From G965230065 sp965230065 (GTDB lineage: Bacteria; Bacteroidota; Bacteroidia; Cytophagales; Cyclobacteriaceae), in NCBI GenBank assembly GCA_965230065.1, contig OZ245942.1, forward strand, positions 868,001 to 932,000: a stretch of 64,000 bases of DNA, given 5' to 3'. This document shows positions 60,315-64,000 of this stretch, in pieces. Position 1 is the stretch's first letter. Each line of letters opens with the position of its first letter. Made by a program: the position numbers and the translations under genes. The notes below the pieces were generated by a model, which saw only the letters and a program-made list of their open reading frames with translations, was not told the origin of the DNA and ran no database searches.

Positions 60315-61973
60315 ATGAAAAGGCTTATAATTTTAATCTCGATATTTGTATTGCTGTACCTACCGTCACGTTCTTTTTCTCAAACAGTCAATTTGCTACC
60401 GCTTCCATTAGTAGATGATATTGAGGATTTAGTAGAAGATGCCATTGCTGACAATAATTTTCCGGGAATAGCAGTAGGCATTGTTTACGATGGAAAAATT
60501 GTGTTTACACAAGGCTACGGAGAAGCGGAAATTGGCAGTACAGACATGACGGCCAGTACGGTACTTCGCTGGGGCTCTATTTCCAAAACCGTTACTGCCA
60601 TTTTGACCCTGCAATTGGTTACCCAAGGCCACTTAGACCTTGACGACCCGGTAACGGACCATGTGCCAGAATACGATAACGATAATGTCACCATCAGGCA
60701 TTTGCTTAGCCACCAGAGCGGAACCAGACATTATAGCGATGGATGTACTTTCTCACCCTATTATTCCGGGGCCTTCGATGCCGATGAGAGCTTGGAAATT
60801 GTAGAGCAGTGCAGTTTGATGTTCACGCCGGGCACCAATACAAATTATACAACTTTCGGTTTTACCCTTCTGGGCGTTGTGGTCGACAGAGTTGGTGAGG
60901 ATATTTATGGAAAAGGGTATGAAGAGTTATTTGAAGACTGGATAAAAGATGAACTGTTCCTGACCAGCATGGTGGCTGATAATAACAACAATGTGCCCGG
61001 CATGGCAACAGGCTACTGGACGGCAGGAAATGATACGAATAATGTGCCCGACGTAGGATGGAAGTTACCGGCTGGCGGATTTGCTTCCAGCATCTACCAC
61101 CTGGCCCGGTACATGCTTGGTTTGATGAGTGCCGAACTTATCAATGGTCCAATGTCTGCCACTATGTGGACACCCCAAACACTGAACAATGGCACCAATA
61201 CCAACTTCGGACTGGGTGTGTTCATTGACCAGTCAAGCGGTGACCTGGGGGTTTGGCACAATGGCCAAAGTGGCAATATGTCCAATACGCTCATGGACTT
61301 CTTCCCCAATCAAAACCTGGGCATTGTTCTCATGACCAATGCCGGTTGGAGTATTAATACGGTATTTCCTGAGCTGGTAGAATTAAAAAATGACATCCTG
61401 GACATTATTCGCTGCCCTTCAACAAGAATTTTCAATGCCGATATTTTTGCTGGCACTGACCTTCACTTTGAAGCTTCTAACCTGATAGAAGTATCAAACA
61501 CAGATTTCTTTGATACCAAAATCACGCTGGATGCAGGGAATAAGGTGGTTTTAAAACCAGGCACATACATAGACGGCGGCAAGCCCTTCAGAATTAAAAT
61601 TGACGGGTGCAGTAACAACGCCCCGCCCATGCGTGTAGCCTCTGTTCCTATGGCCAAAGAAAGCATTTTGCAAGCAAACGATGAAGTTGAAAACGCTTTT
61701 TCCGGGCCTTCCATCATTCCGTTACGCATTATGCCCAACCCTTTCAGAAATGAAGTGAAAATAGAATATATGGTGAAAAATCCTGCTACGGTGAGCTTAA
61801 CCCTGCATGACATAAATGGCAAGGAAGTAGGCAGTATAGTAAGCAACGAAAGAAAAGAAGCCGGCACCTATCAGGTAAGCTTTAATGGCAGTGCATTGCC
61901 TAAAGGCATATATCTCTACCATTTGCAGATAGGTACTGAAACCTTCAAAGGGAAGCTAATTAAAGCACAATAA
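60315..61973 (+). CDS. secreted LACTB-like serine hydrolase with T9SS type A C-terminal domain
   Basis: From ATG 60315 the protein is 552 residues. It has a signal peptide (1-22) and a class C beta-lactamase fold (about 33-365) with catalytic SISK (Ser88-Lys91), Tyr178 in NYTTFGFTLLG and WHNGQSGN (about 314-321). A beta segment of the '3-coathanger stack' type (about 375-432, ending KIDGC) and a T9SS sorting domain (about 465-552: IMPNPFRNEVKIEY, LPKGIYLYHLQIG) complete it. It should be exported by the T9SS. The natural substrate is more likely a peptide or ester than an antibiotic. Confidence 0.88.
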   Translation: MKRLIILISIFVLLYLPSRSFSQTVNLLPLPLVDDIEDLVEDAIADNNFPGIAVGIVYDGKIVFTQGYGEAEIGSTDMTASTVLRWGSISKTVTAILTLQLVTQGHLDLDDPVTDHVPEYDNDNVTIRHLLSHQSGTRHYSDGCTFSPYYSGAFDADESLEIVEQCSLMFTPGTNTNYTTFGFTLLGVVVDRVGEDIYGKGYEELFEDWIKDELFLTSMVADNNNNVPGMATGYWTAGNDTNNVPDVGWKLPAGGFASSIYHLARYMLGLMSAELINGPMSATMWTPQTLNNGTNTNFGLGVFIDQSSGDLGVWHNGQSGNMSNTLMDFFPNQNLGIVLMTNAGWSINTVFPELVELKNDILDIIRCPSTRIFNADIFAGTDLHFEASNLIEVSNTDFFDTKITLDAGNKVVLKPGTYIDGGKPFRIKIDGCSNNAPPMRVASVPMAKESILQANDEVENAFSGPSIIPLRIMPNPFRNEVKIEYMVKNPATVSLTLHDINGKEVGSIVSNERKEAGTYQVSFNGSALPKGIYLYHLQIGTETFKGKLIKAQ

Positions 61974-62005
61974 TAAAAACTCTTTTTACCCTAAATTCTA
62001 AAAAG

Positions 62006-62704
62006 ATGAAACCGCTAAAAACTTATTTTTTGTCTGCATCAATATTGTTTTTATTCTTAATGCCAGGCTGCCAGCAAGATGAACTGGATACAATGAATAT
62101 TCAACCCTATCAGCCACCACCTGTTTACAAAGCACCCAACCCCGGAGGCACACGCATTGGGCAACCCCGTGTGATAAAACAAGCATTCCCCAAGGCTACG
62201 GGCTGGCGCATTATCTGGGAAGATACCGGTTTTGACAACGATTCCTGGCAAAAATACCCCGGCATTTTCAGCACCATCAACGGTTCAGTTCACAGTGTGC
62301 ATTATCTTAACAATACTTCCTGGCAGAATACCGATTACGCAGATATGTACCTCTTGTTCGAACAGGTAACTTCTACCACCAGGCCCGAGTTAGTACACCC
62401 GGCCCATGTGAAAGCCACTGAGTTCAAACGTTCTGATATGAGTGTGGCAGAACTGGCTGATTATGCTGAAAATAATCCGGATATGTTCCAATATTTATTT
62501 GAAAACGAATCTTACGGAGTGGCAGAAGTACAGCCTATTGAAAAAGAGTCTGATTACCCCTGGTATCAGCCCGGTGAAATTTATACGTTCAAAACCGACC
62601 GGGTACCTGCTAAATACGGGGCTGTCAGAATCGTAGAACTTTGGAGTCCTACTATTATTGAGGTAGTAGTACAAAAAAGTGGAATCGGCGGATTTGCTCC
62701 TTAA
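62006..62704 (+). CDS. lipoprotein of unknown function
   Basis: The 232-residue protein has a lipobox LMPGCQQD (Cys22), a proline-rich start (about 34-48, YQPPPVYKAPNPGG), and a mixed-composition body with many Trp and Tyr residues ('WRIIWEDTGFDNDSW', 'DYPWYQPGEIYTFKTDR'). I recognise no domain. It follows the serine hydrolase by 32 bases in the same direction and may be cotranscribed. Confidence 0.65.
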   Translation: MKPLKTYFLSASILFLFLMPGCQQDELDTMNIQPYQPPPVYKAPNPGGTRIGQPRVIKQAFPKATGWRIIWEDTGFDNDSWQKYPGIFSTINGSVHSVHYLNNTSWQNTDYADMYLLFEQVTSTTRPELVHPAHVKATEFKRSDMSVAELADYAENNPDMFQYLFENESYGVAEVQPIEKESDYPWYQPGEIYTFKTDRVPAKYGAVRIVELWSPTIIEVVVQKSGIGGFAP

Positions 62705-62908
62705 TGCAAACAAATTAATCCTGCCGGGCCGGAGCACGGATTTCCTAACCCGTGTACCCTGAATTTGCAATTTTGGGTTACTATTTGGTGCCGGCACTTG
62801 ACAAATAGATACAGTCTTTTATAAGCAGATGCTGAAAAGCCTTTTTTGTTCATCTATCAAAAAACAAAGGCTCCATTCAGTCTCAGCCCATTTAAAAACC
62901 ACAGAATC

Positions 62909-63385
62909 ATGAAAACCTTAACCTTTATCTTATTTTTATTGGCATGTTTATCATTTTTATCAGCATGTGAGGAAGATATTTCCACCATACGCACTCCTGA
63001 AGTTTCGGTGGATGCTTCCCATAAAGAAAAAACAATTTTACAAAGCAATTACCTCACCCTTCGGTTTGACCTCCGTGGCAAAAGGGATGGCACCTACCAT
63101 GTGGGCAACAATCCAGCAACGGGTAGTAAGATAAGCATGCACATAAAGGGAGGGAAAGTTGCCGGATTTCAGGTCTACAGAAAAGATGGAAATTTGGTGC
63201 AACCTAACGGCCCTTCACAAGGCCCCGGCCCCGGCATACCTGACCATGCCAAAACCCCGCAAATCATTTGTGTAGAAGGTTTGGAAATTTACTATGACCC
63301 CGTTCATGGGTACATCTTCGTACAACATGAAGATTGTGATCCCATCAACCCTGTCGTAGAAATTATCATAAACACCCGATATTAA
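62909..63385 (+). CDS. lipoprotein of the same unrecognised family (copy 2)
   Basis: From ATG 62909 (MKTLTFILFLLACLSFLSACEED) the protein is 158 residues, lipobox Cys20. The block RGKRDGTYHVGNNPATGSK (about 57-75) and KGGKVAGFQVYRKDGN aligns with copy 1 at 58447. After it comes a Gly/Pro linker (PSQGPGPGIP) and a C-terminus with only two Cys, quite different from copy 1. Conserved N-terminal half plus divergent C-terminal half suggests diversification of the exposed part. A terminator follows. Confidence 0.75.
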   Translation: MKTLTFILFLLACLSFLSACEEDISTIRTPEVSVDASHKEKTILQSNYLTLRFDLRGKRDGTYHVGNNPATGSKISMHIKGGKVAGFQVYRKDGNLVQPNGPSQGPGPGIPDHAKTPQIICVEGLEIYYDPVHGYIFVQHEDCDPINPVVEIIINTRY

Positions 63386-63392
63386 TTACAAT

Positions 63393-63433
63393 AGCCGGTG
63401 GTCACCAAAAAGTGGCTACCGGCTTTATTATTA
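63393..63433 (+). terminator. intrinsic terminator after lipoprotein copy 2
   Basis: AGCCGGT (63393-63399) pairs with ACCGGCT (63418-63424), extended inward by six pairs including wobbles, then TTTATTATT. Confidence 0.8.
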
Positions 63434-63455
63434 CCGGGAATAAGCAGCAGCCATC

Positions 63456-64000
63456 ATGAGAGTTCATGAAAAAACATATTACCATCACAATTACTTTTTG
63501 AGGATAGCATACACACTGATTATTTTATTCATTTCATATCATGCCAACGCTTCCTCCTTTGCTGACAGTTTGCTGCTGGAAATAAAAAATGCTGACGATA
63601 CTTCCCGCATTCATATTTTAAACCAACTTGCCGCCCACTACCAATTTGCTGATGCTGCCAAAGCCAAACATTATCTGGATTTGGCATTGGCCGAAGCACA
63701 ACAGGAAAATTTCAAACCGGGTGAAGCCGATGCCCTGCGCAACATGGGCGTATACTATTTACTGCAACGGGAGTATGAACTCAGCAAAACATACACTTCC
63801 CTGGCTTTGCGCCTGTTCAATACACTTGGGCAGCAAAAAGGAATTGCGGAATGTTATAAAAACCTGGGCGTAGCTGATTTCTACACAGGAAATTTTTCCG
63901 AAGCCATGCAACATTACCAACAGGCTCTACCCCTTTTTCAAAAACTGAACGATCTCAGCGGACAGGCAAAATGCCTTGCCAACCTGGGGCTTATCCATGA
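63456..64000 (+). CDS. exported TPR protein, truncated by the right edge
   Basis: From ATG 63456 the frame is open to the window end (181 residues visible). A signal or anchor helix (about 15-33) is followed by tetratricopeptide repeats: 'IHILNQLAAHYQFADAAKAKHYL', 'ADALRNMGVYYLLQREYELS', 'AECYKNLGVADFYTGNFSEAM', 'AKCLANLGLIH'. In Bacteroidota this N-terminal arrangement typically belongs to TPR-containing histidine kinases, adenylate cyclases or LuxR/AraC regulators; the effector domain lies outside the window. Confidence 0.75.
   Translation, partial: MRVHEKTYYHHNYFLRIAYTLIILFISYHANASSFADSLLLEIKNADDTSRIHILNQLAAHYQFADAAKAKHYLDLALAEAQQENFKPGEADALRNMGVYYLLQREYELSKTYTSLALRLFNTLGQQKGIAECYKNLGVADFYTGNFSEAMQHYQQALPLFQKLNDLSGQAKCLANLGLIH

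Noticed and set aside
60315..61973. Acquired antibiotic-resistance beta-lactamase
   Set aside because: YxN is replaced by a LACTB-like motif and the protein carries a T9SS tail; a housekeeping or surface hydrolase is more likely.
1..64000. tRNA, rRNA or CRISPR arrays
   Set aside because: I read the spacers for cloverleaf signatures, rRNA cores and regularly spaced repeats and found none; a tRNAscan/CRISPR finder run would be decisive.

Overview
The window is a chromosomal segment of a Bacteroidota bacterium, most likely of the order Cytophagales. The grounds are a fused lpxC-fabZ gene, a PorX regulator, a PorP/SprF protein beside a giant protein with a gliding-motility-type C-terminal domain, a type IX secretion (T9SS) sorting tail on a serine hydrolase, Bacteroidota-only families (DUF6089, DUF3822), -7 boxes of the form TAnnTTTG, and scarce Shine-Dalgarno sites. 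Base composition is moderate (roughly 40-45% G+C by eye) and most of the window is densely packed housekeeping DNA. I see no rRNA, tRNA, CRISPR array, transposase or integrase.

Layout, left to right. 1-6.3 kb: a truncated PD40 protein and a DUF6089 outer-membrane protein, then a leftward operon nrnA - FKBP lipoprotein - rdgB - trkA-like - histidine kinase. 6.3-9.8 kb: a spacer with a structured RNA candidate, an Nfu-type Fe-S scaffold and mutS2. 9.8-15.5 kb: a leftward envelope operon (HD phosphohydrolase, lpxD, lpxC-fabZ, lpxA, ABC ATPase) making the acylated core of lipid A. 15.6-18.8 kb: porX-tsaE-ald with overlapping ends. 18.9-23.1 kb: leftward psd, gdh, cdsA, DUF2007 and a CPBP protease. 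23.1-26.8 kb: dusB, NUDIX, a pilin/PilN-like protein, DUF3822 and coaD. 26.9-30.2 kb: ssb, a regulatory-looking spacer with a 22-bp perfect palindrome, and two exopolysaccharide genes. 30.3-39.0 kb: porP/sprF, a 2035-residue mosaic secreted protein and a FecR-like protein. 39.4-48 kb: meaB, then a leftward group rpoN / PAP2-like / PIG-L deacetylase / exported NagA-like / divergent Nramp. 48-58 kb: asnS, RecD-like helicase, DUF1573, a glutamate-receptor-type K+ channel, tonB, vanZ-like, gcvH, acyltransferase and typA. 58.2-64 kb: an accessory-looking run of secreted proteins and lipoproteins, including two diverged copies of an unrecognised lipoprotein, a LACTB-like serine hydrolase with a T9SS tail, and a truncated TPR protein.

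Main functional themes are outer-membrane construction (lpx genes, psd, cdsA, acyltransferase, tonB), T9SS-dependent secretion with its regulator, and a possible amino-sugar deacetylation operon. The least explained parts are the RNA candidate at 6.53-6.66 kb, the PilM/PilN-like pair at 24.75-26.3 kb, the Nramp-fold protein without metal ligands, and the lipoprotein pair after 58 kb.
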